This document shows positions 17,915 to 27,497 of a DNA stretch of 64,000 nucleotides, piece by piece. The stretch is taken from the NCBI GenBank assembly GCA_902760965.1, contig CACWIN010000003.1, positions 21,588-85,587 on the forward strand, given 5' to 3'. Both the position numbers and the translations under genes were made by a program. Within the stretch, counting starts at the first letter, position 1; each line of letters starts with the position of its first letter. This DNA comes from an uncultured Bacteroidales bacterium (GTDB taxonomy: Bacteria; Bacteroidota; Bacteroidia; Bacteroidales; Bacteroidaceae). Under the pieces are notes generated by a model that was given only the letters and a program-made list of their open reading frames with translations, ran no database searches and was not told the DNA's origin.

Positions 17915-20900
17915 TTAACGCGGACCACCGCCCATGCCGCCTCGTCCACCGGGGCCCCCCATGCCGCCCCGCATTCCGCCGCCACCCATCATGGCTCTGT
18001 TATTCTGACGCATTTCCTGGCGTGCGGCACGAGTACCGAATACATTCACACGCAATATAAAGTGAACCATGATATAACTGTGAATGTTGTTGTTCTTGGT
18101 ATCGGTACGTCCAGTTGTAGATATTGAACGGGTTACATTACTCTCGTCATTCAGGATATCATAATACTGAATCTGGAGCGTACCGGCATTTCCCTTAAGG
18201 AAACTGAACGATGCATTGGCATTCCATATAAGGTCATTCCTGTTATATGATCCGCTGTAACCGCGACGGCTTTGCATAGTAAGATCGGTACCTATATTAA
18301 GGTTTCTCCATGGCAGACGTGCATTGGCACGACCTCCGTAACTGAATGTATAGGTATCCATGTTTCCGTTCTGACGCTGGTTATTCTCCGAATGGCTGTA
18401 GCTGAAACGGCCGTTTACAGTGGCTTCGAACCAGTCATTGCGATATGTTATGGAGCCGTTCTGGCCTGCGCTAATGCTCTCGGTTGTACTCAGCACCGCA
18501 GCTCCGCCCGAATTTGACATTGGATTATTACCTATACTTCCGGTACGCATATAGCTCTCCTGATGACGGAACTGGGCATTTGCGCTGGTAGAGTAACGCC
18601 ACTTGCTATTGGGGATAGTTTGGTTATAGGTAAGGTTGGCCTGTGTACTCCAGTTGGTCCAGAAACCGTCCATATTCTGCGGCTTGGTAACAGATACACC
18701 GGTTGTAGGATCATAATCGGTCCTTTGGGATATGCTTCGGAGCGTATTACTTACCGATATCCTCAGGTTAATTGTCTTTTGAGTTTCCTGTATATAGTTC
18801 TGATAATCGGCCTCGACAGTGTTGCTTAAGGTAGGCAGCAAAGATGGATTACCTTCCCTTATATTAAGAGGATTGCTGTCGTCCCTTATATCCATCATAT
18901 CCTCCATAGAGGGCTGACTGGTATTGGAACGGAGTGTTATCTGAACGCTCTGCTGGCGGTTCCAACGGAAACGGTAATTAAGGGAGGGACTCCAGTTATA
19001 TACTACGCGCGAAGTATCACCTATCACCTTACCCATATACTGGAAATTGTCCATTCCTGTATATTGGGGCATAAAGTTGACACCCACATTGAAATTGGAC
19101 CTGTTGGTATTGTAACGGAACTGCAAGGCAAGGGTATGGTTGCGTGACACGTTAGTGGCCGTACGGCTCAAAGTGCTGTTCCTATACTGTTCCAATTCAT
19201 ATGGCAGGAACCAGGAATCCTCCCAATTCTCAAAATCCGGTCCCCACAGAACGTATGTTTCACGGTTCTGGTTACGGTTATTCACCTGAATCTGATAACT
19301 CAACTGAAGATTGCCGCGTCCCGAATCAATGGGTTCGCTCCACATTATACGGCCGGACCAGTTGCTGTTATTGTTTGGACTGGCATTATACCGGTTCATT
19401 ATGGTATCACGCTCCGGCATCTGATAATATCTTTGAGCCGAATGAGTATAGTTGTCGTTTGTACCCTTGGTTGCTCCAAACGTGAACCTTACGGTAAAGT
19501 TACGCCCCTGGTCATTAAACCGCTTGTTAAACTGGAACTCGCCGTTTATCTGGTTATTTGTGCCGTCAGTATGGCTTGAGCTTACCTGTGAGTTTACGCC
19601 AATCTTTGACATTACGGAATCCGGTTGGTAATTGTACTCCTCAAGGATATCAATCATATCGGTGGCAATATACGGATCGGTGTTGAAAGTAACATTACTG
19701 CTCCCGGAATTGCTGTTGTTCTTGCTTATCTGGAAACTGGGACGGAAAATAATGTTCAGTGATGTATCGGGACGCCATTCCAGACGGAACTCGCCGTTTA
19801 CGCTACCGCTGCCGCTGTCATTGTTTGAACGGTTGTTGCGAAAAGACGACGCCTGGTGCTCGGTAGCGAATGTCTCGGATTCCGATTCGCTTACCGAACG
19901 TGATGTAGAGCCGTTATACCTTACATTACCGCCTACAACCAGCGGGAATTCGTTGCGTCGGCGCGGGAACTGTTCGCCTATGTTCTTTGAAAAGTTTACA
20001 CCTATCTGGGTGTTGTAGCTTACGCCGTTGCCACGACCGGAGTTCTGGGTATTGGCGTTGACCGATAACTGGGTGTTAGCCTGGAAACGGTTCAGGGTGT
20101 ATCGGCCGGACCATAGGTATTTAATCCAGTCACCGTAGTCATTGTTGCCCACCGGCTTGCCTATTCCGCCGTCAATATTGTGCAGCCAACCGTTACGCAT
20201 ATTGGGCTTTATCTCCAGGTCCATGACAGTCTCCTCTTCGCCGTCATCAACCCCGGTTACGCGGGCCAAGTCACTCTTGCGCTGATAAGTCTTGATTCTA
20301 TGTATAATGTTAACAGGTAGATTCTTGGTTGCCATCTGACGGTCATTTCCAAAATATTCCTGACCGTCCACAAGTATGCGGGATACGGTTCGGCCGTTTA
20401 CCGTAATACCTCCGTTTTCATCAACTTCAACACCGGGAAGGCGTTTTATAAGTTCCTCCAGTACCGAACCTTCGGGCACACGGAATGCGCTTACATTGAA
20501 CATCAGGGTATCATCGACCACCTGAGTGGGAGGCAACTGCTCCTCAATGACCGCCTCGGCCAGAAGTATGCTGCTCTCGTACATCTTGAATACGCCAAGC
20601 TGGCGGTCCTTATCCTCCTTAAGCACCTTGAAATCAAAATCAACAGTGCTGTATCCCATAAATGAGTAACGCAACATATACTCGCCTTGAGGTACTTTCT
20701 TGATTGTGAACCAACCCTCATTGTCCGTTACCATTCCGTGAACGAACGTTGAGTCAGGCAACTGCAAAAGTTGAACAGTGACCTGAGGCATATACTCGGT
20801 GGTAGAGCCGTCAATGATGCGGCCGGTAACCGAAGTCTTACCGGTAAGCTTGCTCTTTGATTTTTCCTTGTCCGAATTATCCCTCTGAGACATACCAGGC

Positions 20901-20950
20901 TGAGAGACCATTAAACAAAGGACCGTTAGTAACAGAAAGGCTTTTTTCAT
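17915..20950 (-). CDS. TonB-dependent-receptor-like outer-membrane beta-barrel protein
   Basis: A 1011-residue exported protein. A signal peptide (about 1-22) is followed by a carboxypeptidase-regulatory-like domain (about 38-125, TGRIIDGSTTEYMPQVTVQL to YMLRYSFMGYSTV). A plug-like segment comes next (LEELIKRLPGVEVDENGGIT, then GRTVSRILVDGQEYFGNDR). A long Asn/Ser/Arg-rich beta-barrel completes it, like the OMP_b-brl_3 family. The last 25 residues are almost all Gly, Met, Pro and Arg. No SusD partner is adjacent, so it is not a standard polysaccharide-utilisation pair. The start at MKKAFLLL (20950) is favoured over an ATG two codons upstream. Confidence 0.85.
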   Translation of the reverse strand: MKKAFLLLTVLCLMVSQPGMSQRDNSDKEKSKSKLTGKTSVTGRIIDGSTTEYMPQVTVQLLQLPDSTFVHGMVTDNEGWFTIKKVPQGEYMLRYSFMGYSTVDFDFKVLKEDKDRQLGVFKMYESSILLAEAVIEEQLPPTQVVDDTLMFNVSAFRVPEGSVLEELIKRLPGVEVDENGGITVNGRTVSRILVDGQEYFGNDRQMATKNLPVNIIHRIKTYQRKSDLARVTGVDDGEEETVMDLEIKPNMRNGWLHNIDGGIGKPVGNNDYGDWIKYLWSGRYTLNRFQANTQLSVNANTQNSGRGNGVSYNTQIGVNFSKNIGEQFPRRRNEFPLVVGGNVRYNGSTSRSVSESESETFATEHQASSFRNNRSNNDSGSGSVNGEFRLEWRPDTSLNIIFRPSFQISKNNSNSGSSNVTFNTDPYIATDMIDILEEYNYQPDSVMSKIGVNSQVSSSHTDGTNNQINGEFQFNKRFNDQGRNFTVRFTFGATKGTNDNYTHSAQRYYQMPERDTIMNRYNASPNNNSNWSGRIMWSEPIDSGRGNLQLSYQIQVNNRNQNRETYVLWGPDFENWEDSWFLPYELEQYRNSTLSRTATNVSRNHTLALQFRYNTNRSNFNVGVNFMPQYTGMDNFQYMGKVIGDTSRVVYNWSPSLNYRFRWNRQQSVQITLRSNTSQPSMEDMMDIRDDSNPLNIREGNPSLLPTLSNTVEADYQNYIQETQKTINLRISVSNTLRSISQRTDYDPTTGVSVTKPQNMDGFWTNWSTQANLTYNQTIPNSKWRYSTSANAQFRHQESYMRTGSIGNNPMSNSGGAAVLSTTESISAGQNGSITYRNDWFEATVNGRFSYSHSENNQRQNGNMDTYTFSYGGRANARLPWRNLNIGTDLTMQSRRGYSGSYNRNDLIWNANASFSFLKGNAGTLQIQYYDILNDESNVTRSISTTGRTDTKNNNIHSYIMVHFILRVNVFGTRAARQEMRQNNRAMMGGGGMRGGMGGPGGRGGMGGGPR

Positions 20951-21030
20951 ACACATTGCTTGTAGTCTTTTGACGTTTCATGTAATAAATGGTTTAATGA
21001 AATGATTGATATTATGTTCTTTTAATTGTC

Positions 21031-21038
21031 TAATTTTG
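21031..21038 (+). promoter_or_regulatory. -7 promoter element
   Basis: TAATTTTG, a perfect TAnnTTTG box, ends only 8 bases before the ATG at 21047, so the message would have an extremely short leader. Confidence 0.5.
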
Positions 21039-21046
21039 CACTTGTC

Positions 21047-21400
21047 ATGACGCAATTCAAGGAAATACTGGCCCATGCCTTGTGCCAGGTGGCATCAGAG
21101 CACGGGTTGTCGTACGGCAGGGATGAAACCCTTGCATGGGGAGAGACCGGAGCCTCTTACCTTTCGTATGTCCTGTGTTCTCTGCCTTCATCCCAAGTCC
21201 GAACCCTTCAATATGCCGCCCGTGACTCATATGGTCCCATACTGTTGGACTGCAAATGGTATGACCGTCTTACGGAGATATGCATGGACGGAAAGGATAA
21301 CGCAACTGTCCTTATTCCATCGGCCAACGGACAATATACTGAAAACACCATGTCAAAACAGCTTTTCCTTGAAATGCTGGATTTTTGCAGGGAAGGATAA
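21047..21400 (+). CDS. Small conserved-looking protein of unknown function
   Basis: A 117-residue soluble protein with no recognised domain. It opens MTQFKEILAHALCQVASEHG and has a mixed alpha/beta composition with two Trp and three Cys. There is no signal peptide or membrane segment. The start at 21047 is chosen because it is the first ATG after a perfect -7 box; a TTG at 21026 would lie within that box. It stands alone between the divergent beta-barrel gene and tRNA-Pro. Coding-like composition and the promoter support it being real. Confidence 0.6.
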   Translation: MTQFKEILAHALCQVASEHGLSYGRDETLAWGETGASYLSYVLCSLPSSQVRTLQYAARDSYGPILLDCKWYDRLTEICMDGKDNATVLIPSANGQYTENTMSKQLFLEMLDFCREG

Positions 21401-21440
21401 AGGTTGAAACATGTCAAAAAACAAAAAAAATACGGGAATA

Positions 21441-21472
21441 ATTGGATAATATCATAAAAAGGAATACCTTTG
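21441..21472 (+). promoter_or_regulatory. Promoter for tRNA-Pro
   Basis: -7 box TACCTTTG (21465-21472), with ATTG (one base off TTTG) at 21441-21444 and a 20-base spacer. It lies about 38 bases upstream of the tRNA. Confidence 0.6.
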
Positions 21473-21509
21473 CGCCGGTTTTGAAAGCCGCAAGGCCGAC
21501 AACCGTCAG

Positions 21510-21585
21510 CGGGGTGTAGCTCAGCCCGGTTTAGAGTACGCGTCTGGGGGGCGTGTGGTCGCTGGTTCGAATCCAGTCACCCCGA
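21510..21585 (+). tRNA. tRNA-Pro (anticodon GGG)
   Basis: Complete cloverleaf: acceptor CGGGGTG/CACCCCG, discriminator A, D arm GCTC/GAGT, anticodon loop CTGGGGG with anticodon GGG, and T arm with GTTCGAATC. CCA is not encoded. Confidence 0.93.
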
Positions 21586-21588
21586 CTG

Positions 21589-21622
21589 AAAAGTGAATCC
21601 GAATAATCGGGTTCACTTTTTT
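21589..21622 (+). terminator. Rho-independent terminator after tRNA-Pro
   Basis: A 14-bp stem with one T-G pair (21589-21602 with 21607-21620), ATAA loop and trailing T run, directly after the tRNA. Confidence 0.75.
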
Positions 21623-21635
21623 AATTTGCTTTTAG

Positions 21636-21643
21636 TATCTTCG
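21636..21643 (+). promoter_or_regulatory. -7 promoter element for the porW-porX run
   Basis: TATCTTCG (relaxed -7 form) 24 bases before the start at 21668. It would drive the small membrane protein, porW, porX and tsaE. Confidence 0.45.
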
Positions 21644-21667
21644 CAATTTAAGAACAAGATTTCCGTT

Positions 21668-22081
21668 ATGAATACTACATACATTATCTGTGCCGTTGTA
21701 CTGCTGCTGATATTCGTACTGTACTACCTGGACCGATGGAACAAGTCGCAAGGCAACAATGCTGAGCAAACGGAACAGCAGCCCCAGCCGGAAGTACCGG
21801 CGGGCGAATGCTGCGGCAAGCATGTGGTGTGCGAAAAACAGAAACTGGCTGAGGCCCGTATGCGCAGTGCACAGTATTTTGACGACGAGGAACTGGACCG
21901 TTTCCGCGGACGCAGTTCAAACGGGTATAATGACAGTGAGGTGGAGGAGTTCCGCTACATAATGTACACCATGCGTCAGAATGAGGTCAGGGAATGGATG
22001 GAGTGTCTTCAGGCAAGACAGATTGAATTGCCCGATGAACTCAAGGAGGAGTGTTTCTCCATGATGAACGAAATGGAATAA
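21668..22081 (+). CDS. Small single-pass membrane protein upstream of porW
   Basis: A 137-residue protein of unknown function. It has one N-terminal membrane helix (about 5-21), a Gln/Pro-rich linker, a Cys-containing motif ECCGKHVVCEK (about 47-57), then a charged helical domain containing LDRFRGRSSNGYNDSEVEEF. I have the impression that CCG-x-x-x-x-CE proteins recur next to porW in Bacteroidales, but this was not searched. The ATG at 21668 is taken as start because the upstream in-frame ATG lies in the tRNA terminator. The single base between its stop and the porW start indicates coupling. Confidence 0.75.
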   Translation: MNTTYIICAVVLLLIFVLYYLDRWNKSQGNNAEQTEQQPQPEVPAGECCGKHVVCEKQKLAEARMRSAQYFDDEELDRFRGRSSNGYNDSEVEEFRYIMYTMRQNEVREWMECLQARQIELPDELKEECFSMMNEME

Positions 22082-22082
22082 G

Positions 22083-24878
22083 ATGAAACTGACAGGGAGA
22101 GCCGTATTATTTATGCTGTTGCCGCTGATCGCAGTGGTGACAGGCTGCTCCACGTCACGCAACAATTTTGTATCCCGCTCGTATCAGTCCCTGGTAACCC
22201 GTTACAATGTGTATTTTAACGGCAACGAGGCCTACAAGAAAGGGTACGAAGCGCAGGAAAAAGCCAAGAAAGACAATCTGCTCGAAATTCTGGACCTATA
22301 TCCAATAAGTGATGAAAAAGTACGCAGTACGGGTAGTTCCGATTTTGACCTGGCTATCGAGAAATCCCAGAAAGCGGTCAAACTGCACTCCATAACCGTA
22401 AAGCCCAAGAAAAAGAAAGGTACACTAAGTGAACGGGACAAAGCTCTACAGAACAAGAATGAATACAATCCGTTCCTGTGGCATGCCTGGTTCCTTATGG
22501 CCGATGCCCAGCGCCAGAAGGGCGATTTTATTGAGGCCGCCAGCACATACTCCTATATTTCAAAACTCTATTTTGACCAACCGGAGATAGTAGCCGAATC
22601 ACAATACAAGATGGCACAATGCTATTCCGAGCTGGGATGGAACTATGAATCGGAGGAGCTATTCCAGCGTTCAGGGCAAGCCAATATAGGGAATGCCCGC
22701 AGGCAAGACTATCAGGCCCGTTACGCGTCACATCTGCTGGAACAGGAACGTTATGAGGAGAGCATCCCGCTGATTGAAGGAGCTTTGAACCGGAAAGGCG
22801 TAAGCAAGACCCAGCGTATCCGTGAAAAATATCTGCTGGCCCAGCTCTACAAGACCACCGGCAGGAACTACGATGCATACCGCATGTTCGGAAAGGTGCT
22901 GCGCATGAGCCCACCGCATGAGATAGAGTTCCATGCCCGTATTCAGCAAACCGAGACAATGGCCCAGAACGGAAATGTGCGCAAGATAATGAAAAAACTC
23001 AGGCGCATGGAACGCGACCCCAACAACAAGGAGAGCCTGGACCAGGTCTATTACGCCATGGGCAATGTCTTTCTGCTTAGAGGTGATACCGCTACCGCGC
23101 TCCAGCACTACAATACAGGAGCCGAAAAGAGCCAAAAGTCTAGTCCCGAAAAAGGAATCCTGCTGCTCACAATGGCCAACCTGTATTGGGAAATGGCCGA
23201 TTACCCCAATGCATCCCGATGCTATTCACAGGCCGTGGGAATGATAGGCTCAACCCATAAGGAATACCCGACCGTAAAACTGCGTTCCGAGGTTCTTGAG
23301 GACCTGGTAAGCTGCTCGCAAACCATAAAGCTTCAGGACAGCCTGCAATGGCTGTCAACACTACCTGATGATAAACTGTTTGCCATTCTGGACCAGGTGA
23401 TAGAAAACGTAAAGGAGCAGGAACGGCTTGAAGAGGAACGCCGTCTGCGTGAAGAAAAGGAGCAGGCTCAGAACGGAGCAAATGCAGGAATGTCAATCAA
23501 CACCGATGACAACACGGCATCGGGCGGATGGTATTTTTACAATGCCAATGCCATTGAGCGGGGCCGGAAAGAATTTGCAAAACAGTGGGGCGACCGTAAG
23601 CTGGAAGACAACTGGCGCAGGTCCAACAAGGCCACGTTAGCTCCAATGCCCATTGCCGAAGAACTGCCCGACACCATTGACTCGGCACTCTTGACCGATA
23701 CCATCATAGTTACAACCGATTCCACCGCAGTATCGGTACAGGAAACCGATCCTCACCAACGCGAGTATTACATAAAACAGATACCTTATTCAAGTGAGGA
23801 CAAGGCCAAATCGGACCAGCTTATTACCGAGGCATTGCTCCAACAGGGCATAATATACAAGGACCGTCTTATGGAGTATCCCGATGCCGAAAAGTCATTT
23901 GTACGAATAACCACACAGTACCCCCAGGCCCAGGAGGCCGACAAGGCATACTACAACCTGTACCTTATGTACTCGCTTTGGGGCAAGACCGACATGGCCG
24001 ACAGCTGCCGTGCCCGTATGCAAAGATTCTACCCGGAAAGCGACTATACCGTAATGGTATGTGACTCTGACTATATTGACAACGCCCGATACGGCAAGCA
24101 CCGCGAAGATTCCATATACGCCGTAACGTACGATGCATTCCGGCAAGGCAAACTGACAATTGTACGGAACAACTGTGAGGTATCGGCCACAAAATACCCC
24201 AAGGGGCAGCATCGCGCCAAGTTTATGTTCCTGGATGCGGCATTGGACCTTCAGGACGGAGATATAGACCTGTTCCTTGACAAGCTTAAAGACCTGGTAG
24301 CCAAGTACCCCGAAAACGAGATAAGCCAGTTTGCCGGACTCATTGCCAAAGGCATTCAGAACGGCAGGATACTCCAATCAACATCATTTGGATCCATTTG
24401 GGACCGCCGTAGCGGCAACGCCGATGAAAAATCGGTTGCCGACAGCCTTAAGCCAAAATTCAGCGAAGACCGTTACCAGCCGTTCCTGTTTATACTTGCG
24501 TATCCCGACGGTGAATTGGACCGCAACCAGCTGTTGTTTGAGGTTGCACGTTACAACTTTACCAATTACATGATACGTAACTTTGACATGGAATTCCAGA
24601 CCGAGCAGGGAATAGGAATGCTTAAGATTGGAGAATTCCTTAACTTTGACGAAGCTTACGTTTACAGTCGCAGTCTGTATGATGACGCCGAAATGGCTGC
24701 AAAACTGAGCGGAATAAAAGCCCTGGTAATCTCACCCAAGAACCTGAATACCCTGCTCAAGTATTACAGCTTTAACGAGTATCAGGAGTTCTACGAGGAA
24801 CATTTCCTGAATATTCCCGAATTTGAGATTGACGGAGGCACATTGTTTGAAGAATTTGACGACAAACCGGATGAATAA
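22083..24878 (+). CDS. porW: T9SS lipoprotein PorW/SprE-like TPR protein
   Basis: A 931-residue TPR lipoprotein. The signal peptide ends in a lipobox (VVTGCSTS, Cys at about 22). The region after it, SLVTRYNVYFNGNEAYKKGY (about 37-56), is the signature of PorW/SprE, a protein needed for type IX secretion and gliding. Tetratricopeptide repeats fill about 130-400. A Glu-rich coiled segment lies near 445-470 and more TPR-like helices in 560-760. It acts in the periplasm or at the outer membrane. It overlaps porX by 8 bases, linking this structural T9SS factor to its regulator. Confidence 0.85.
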   Translation: MKLTGRAVLFMLLPLIAVVTGCSTSRNNFVSRSYQSLVTRYNVYFNGNEAYKKGYEAQEKAKKDNLLEILDLYPISDEKVRSTGSSDFDLAIEKSQKAVKLHSITVKPKKKKGTLSERDKALQNKNEYNPFLWHAWFLMADAQRQKGDFIEAASTYSYISKLYFDQPEIVAESQYKMAQCYSELGWNYESEELFQRSGQANIGNARRQDYQARYASHLLEQERYEESIPLIEGALNRKGVSKTQRIREKYLLAQLYKTTGRNYDAYRMFGKVLRMSPPHEIEFHARIQQTETMAQNGNVRKIMKKLRRMERDPNNKESLDQVYYAMGNVFLLRGDTATALQHYNTGAEKSQKSSPEKGILLLTMANLYWEMADYPNASRCYSQAVGMIGSTHKEYPTVKLRSEVLEDLVSCSQTIKLQDSLQWLSTLPDDKLFAILDQVIENVKEQERLEEERRLREEKEQAQNGANAGMSINTDDNTASGGWYFYNANAIERGRKEFAKQWGDRKLEDNWRRSNKATLAPMPIAEELPDTIDSALLTDTIIVTTDSTAVSVQETDPHQREYYIKQIPYSSEDKAKSDQLITEALLQQGIIYKDRLMEYPDAEKSFVRITTQYPQAQEADKAYYNLYLMYSLWGKTDMADSCRARMQRFYPESDYTVMVCDSDYIDNARYGKHREDSIYAVTYDAFRQGKLTIVRNNCEVSATKYPKGQHRAKFMFLDAALDLQDGDIDLFLDKLKDLVAKYPENEISQFAGLIAKGIQNGRILQSTSFGSIWDRRSGNADEKSVADSLKPKFSEDRYQPFLFILAYPDGELDRNQLLFEVARYNFTNYMIRNFDMEFQTEQGIGMLKIGEFLNFDEAYVYSRSLYDDAEMAAKLSGIKALVISPKNLNTLLKYYSFNEYQEFYEEHFLNIPEFEIDGGTLFEEFDDKPDE

Positions 24879-26427
24879 CAAGATTGGAACACTGCTTTGG
24901 GTCGATGACGAGATTGACCTGCTCAGGGCGCATATACTGTTCCTTGAAAACAAGGGTTATGATGTTGACACCGTGACCAACGGCCACGATGCGCTTGACA
25001 TGTGCCGTGAACGCCAGTATGACCTGGTCCTGCTTGACGAGCACATGGTAGGCATGAGCGGTCTTGAAACACTTCAGCGCATCAAGGAGATTGACCCTAA
25101 CATTCCGGTAGTGATGGTCACCAAGAGTGAGGAGGAAAACATTATGGACCAGGCCATCGGCTCCAAGATTGCCGATTACCTTATCAAGCCGGTCCACCCC
25201 AACCAGATACTGCTGTCACTAAAAAAGAACATACACAAACGTGACATTGTAACGGCCGAGACCGACCGCAACTATCAGCAAAATTTTGGCAAACTGAGCA
25301 TGCAGATAAATGACTCCCTTACTGCCGATGAATGGATTGAGGTCTACCGCCAGCTGGTCTATTGGGAGCTGGAACTCAAGGAGGCCGACAGCTCCATGCA
25401 TGATATGCTCAAGATGCAGAAGAATGAGGCCAACGCCGCATTCGCTAAATTCATAAAGCGCAACTACATGGGTTGGATGACTGACCGCGACAAGGGTCCG
25501 ATCATGAGTCCCGACCTGTTCAAGAAATACATATTCCCTGCTCTTGACAGTGGCGAGAAACTGTTCCTGATAGTGATGGATAATTTCCGTTACGACCAGT
25601 GGCGCGTGCTCTCCGCCGAACTTGCCGAACTCTTTACATTTGATGAGCAACTCTACTACAGCATACTGCCAACCGCAACACAATACTCACGTAACGCCAT
25701 TTTCTCGGGCCTTATGCCTGAGCAGATAAGCCGCATGTTCCCTGACCTTTGGGTTGATGAGGATTCCGAGGAGGGCAAGAACCTGAACGAGGCACCGCTC
25801 ATCCAGACCCACCTGGAGCGCTACAGGCGCAAGAACACATTCTCTTATAATAAGGTGAATGATTCTGTTGCCGCCGACAAGCTGCTCAGTCAGTTCAACA
25901 ATCTTTTGCAGAATGACCTGAACGTGGTGGTAGTCAACTTTATTGACATACTCTCACATGCCAAGACAGACTCACGCATGATGCGTGAACTGGCCAACGA
26001 CGAGGCTGCTTACCGCAGTCTGATCCTGTCATGGTTCCGCCATTCATCGGTACGGGAATTATTCCGTTCCATGGCCGCGACAGGCCGTAAGGTAATGATA
26101 ACCACCGATCATGGAAGCATTCTGGTAAACCATGCCATAAAGATTGCCGGTGACCGGAGCACAAACACAAACCTGCGCTATAAACTGGGCAAGAACCTGG
26201 GATTCAACCCTAAGGATGTGTATGAGATAACCGAGCCGCTAAAGGCTCACCTCCCCTCGCCCAACGTAAGCACATCGTATATTTTCTGTACCGAGGCCGA
26301 TTACTTTGTGTATCAGAACAACTTTAACAGCTACGCATCATTCTACAAGGAGACCTTCCAGCACGGAGGAGTGTCACTCGAAGAGATGATTATACCTTTC
26401 ATAACCCTTAACCCCAAGAAAAAATGA
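24871..26427 (+). CDS. porX: T9SS response regulator PorX (receiver + PglZ domain)
   Basis: A 518-residue two-domain regulator. The N-terminal receiver domain (1-120) has acidic residues LLWVDDE, the phosphoacceptor Asp at about 56 in LVLLDEHM, and the conserved Lys at about 85 (VTKSEEE). A helical linker leads to a PglZ/alkaline-phosphatase-superfamily domain (about 205-515) with [15 protein letters not shown] and [14 protein letters not shown] metal-binding motifs. PorX controls T9SS genes in Porphyromonas with the PorY kinase, which is not in this window. Start [14 protein letters not shown] at 24871 is preferred to an ATG 16 codons upstream inside porW. It overlaps tsaE by 4 bases. Confidence 0.93.
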   Translation: MNNKIGTLLWVDDEIDLLRAHILFLENKGYDVDTVTNGHDALDMCRERQYDLVLLDEHMVGMSGLETLQRIKEIDPNIPVVMVTKSEEENIMDQAIGSKIADYLIKPVHPNQILLSLKKNIHKRDIVTAETDRNYQQNFGKLSMQINDSLTADEWIEVYRQLVYWELELKEADSSMHDMLKMQKNEANAAFAKFIKRNYMGWMTDRDKGPIMSPDLFKKYIFPALDSGEKLFLIVMDNFRYDQWRVLSAELAELFTFDEQLYYSILPTATQYSRNAIFSGLMPEQISRMFPDLWVDEDSEEGKNLNEAPLIQTHLERYRRKNTFSYNKVNDSVAADKLLSQFNNLLQNDLNVVVVNFIDILSHAKTDSRMMRELANDEAAYRSLILSWFRHSSVRELFRSMAATGRKVMITTDHGSILVNHAIKIAGDRSTNTNLRYKLGKNLGFNPKDVYEITEPLKAHLPSPNVSTSYIFCTEADYFVYQNNFNSYASFYKETFQHGGVSLEEMIIPFITLNPKKK

Positions 26428-26837
26428 CAATCACGATAAAAGACCTTGACCATATACAAGAGGCCGCACGCGAGTTTATCGGCCAGATGGGCGATGACAC
26501 AGTATTTGCATTTTACGGCAAGATGGGTGCCGGCAAAACCACATTCATCAAGGCTCTTTGCAAGCTGCTGGGCGTAGAGGACGAGGTAAACTCCCCCACC
26601 TTTGCCATTATAAACGAGTACCGTTCCCAGACCACCGCCGAGCTTATCTACCATTTTGACTTTTACCGCATCAAGAAACTTGAGGAGGTATATGACCTGG
26701 GGTATGAGGACTACTTTTACAGCGGCGCGCTCTGTTTCATTGAATGGCCTGAACTGGTTGAGGAACTCCTCCCGCTTGACGCAAAAAAAGTAACCATCAC
26801 CGAAAACAGTGATGGTTCCAGAACTATTACTCTGTAA
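26424..26837 (+). CDS. tsaE: tRNA t6A biosynthesis ATPase TsaE
   Basis: A 137-residue P-loop ATPase that supports the TsaBD complex in making N6-threonylcarbamoyladenosine at position 37 of ANN-decoding tRNAs. The Walker A is [17 protein letters not shown] (about 29-45). [10 protein letters not shown] (about 58-67) and [17 protein letters not shown] (about 77-93) are family blocks, and [13 protein letters not shown] (about 105-117) closes it. The length is normal. It is coupled to porX by an ATGA overlap. Its last codons contain a hairpin that likely terminates the opposing operon. Confidence 0.95.
   Translation: MTITIKDLDHIQEAAREFIGQMGDDTVFAFYGKMGAGKTTFIKALCKLLGVEDEVNSPTFAIINEYRSQTTAELIYHFDFYRIKKLEEVYDLGYEDYFYSGALCFIEWPELVEELLPLDAKKVTITENSDGSRTITL
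26783..26817 (-). terminator. Terminator of the dnaE-trxA operon, inside tsaE
   Basis: A perfect 9-bp stem (26792-26800 with 26809-26817) is followed on the minus strand by CTTTTTTT (the A run 26783-26789). It lies in the 3' end of tsaE coding sequence but points at the convergent operon. Confidence 0.65.
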
Positions 26838-26843
26838 GACAGA

Positions 26844-27170
26844 TTATTCTCCCAGGGAGTCCACGTATTCAGCCTCGGCCTCAACGATGAGGATAATTTC
26901 ATCGGCAGGAAACGAACCAATCTTGTCGCGCTTGGCCTCCTTGATGATATACTCTACCAGAGCATCGTTGTCAATGTCTATGCAGCCGTCGGCATCGGGC
27001 TCCTGGTCCAGCACACCGCTTGTGGTGAAATAGTCGTTGATGACATCCAGAATATAATAAAGGGTGTCATCGGTGTATTTCTCTTTCAACTCCTGAGGGA
27101 GCGCATTCTTGATGTACTCAACGGTCTTCTGATCGTCAATGTCATCCTCAAGGAACTCATCCTGTGCCAT
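26844..27170 (-). CDS. Small acidic protein of unknown function
   Basis: A 108-residue, strongly acidic soluble protein (more than a quarter Asp/Glu) without a known domain. It contains a repeated helix-like pattern LPQELKEKYTDDTLYYILDVI and a DADGCIDIDNDALVEYI segment reminiscent of an EF-hand-like Asp cluster, though it lacks a proper loop. It begins 2 bases after trxA on the same strand and ends the dnaE-trxA transcript. I believe similar proteins sit here in other Bacteroidales but have not searched. Confidence 0.7.
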   Translation of the reverse strand: MAQDEFLEDDIDDQKTVEYIKNALPQELKEKYTDDTLYYILDVINDYFTTSGVLDQEPDADGCIDIDNDALVEYIIKEAKRDKIGSFPADEIILIVEAEAEYVDSLGE

Positions 27171-27172
27171 AA

Positions 27173-27487
27173 TCAGAGCAGGGCGTTAAGTTTTTCCTGA
27201 TAGACGTTCTTCATTGCAAGTCCAACCACGCGGTCAACCTCCTTGCCGTCTTTAAGAATCACTACTGTAGGAACGTTCATGATTCCAAACTGATCGGTCA
27301 GATCAGTTTCCTCCTCAATGTCACATTTTCCAATTACAGCTTTGCCGTCATACTCTGTTGCCAACTCCTCAATGATGGGGCCCAGACGTCTGCAGGGGCC
27401 GCACCAGGTTGCCCAGAAATCAATCAGCACGGGCTGACCCTGCTGCTTGACCTGATCAAAATTCTGACTGGTAATCTCAATCTCCAT
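27173..27487 (-). CDS. trxA: Thioredoxin
   Basis: A 104-residue cytoplasmic thioredoxin. The active site is WATWCGPCRRLGP (about 25-37) with the Cys-Gly-Pro-Cys pair, and the cis-Pro lies in MNVPTVVILKDGKEV (about 72-86). There is no signal peptide, so it serves cytoplasmic disulfide reduction. It lies 10 bases after dnaE and 2 bases before the small acidic gene, on the same transcript. Confidence 0.96.
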   Translation of the reverse strand: MEIEITSQNFDQVKQQGQPVLIDFWATWCGPCRRLGPIIEELATEYDGKAVIGKCDIEEETDLTDQFGIMNVPTVVILKDGKEVDRVVGLAMKNVYQEKLNALL

Positions 27488-27497
27488 AGTTTGTAAT

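Noticed and set aside
17915-20950. SusC of a polysaccharide utilisation locus
   Set aside because: No SusD gene, glycoside hydrolase or sensor is adjacent, and the domain order fits the OMP_b-brl_3 type.
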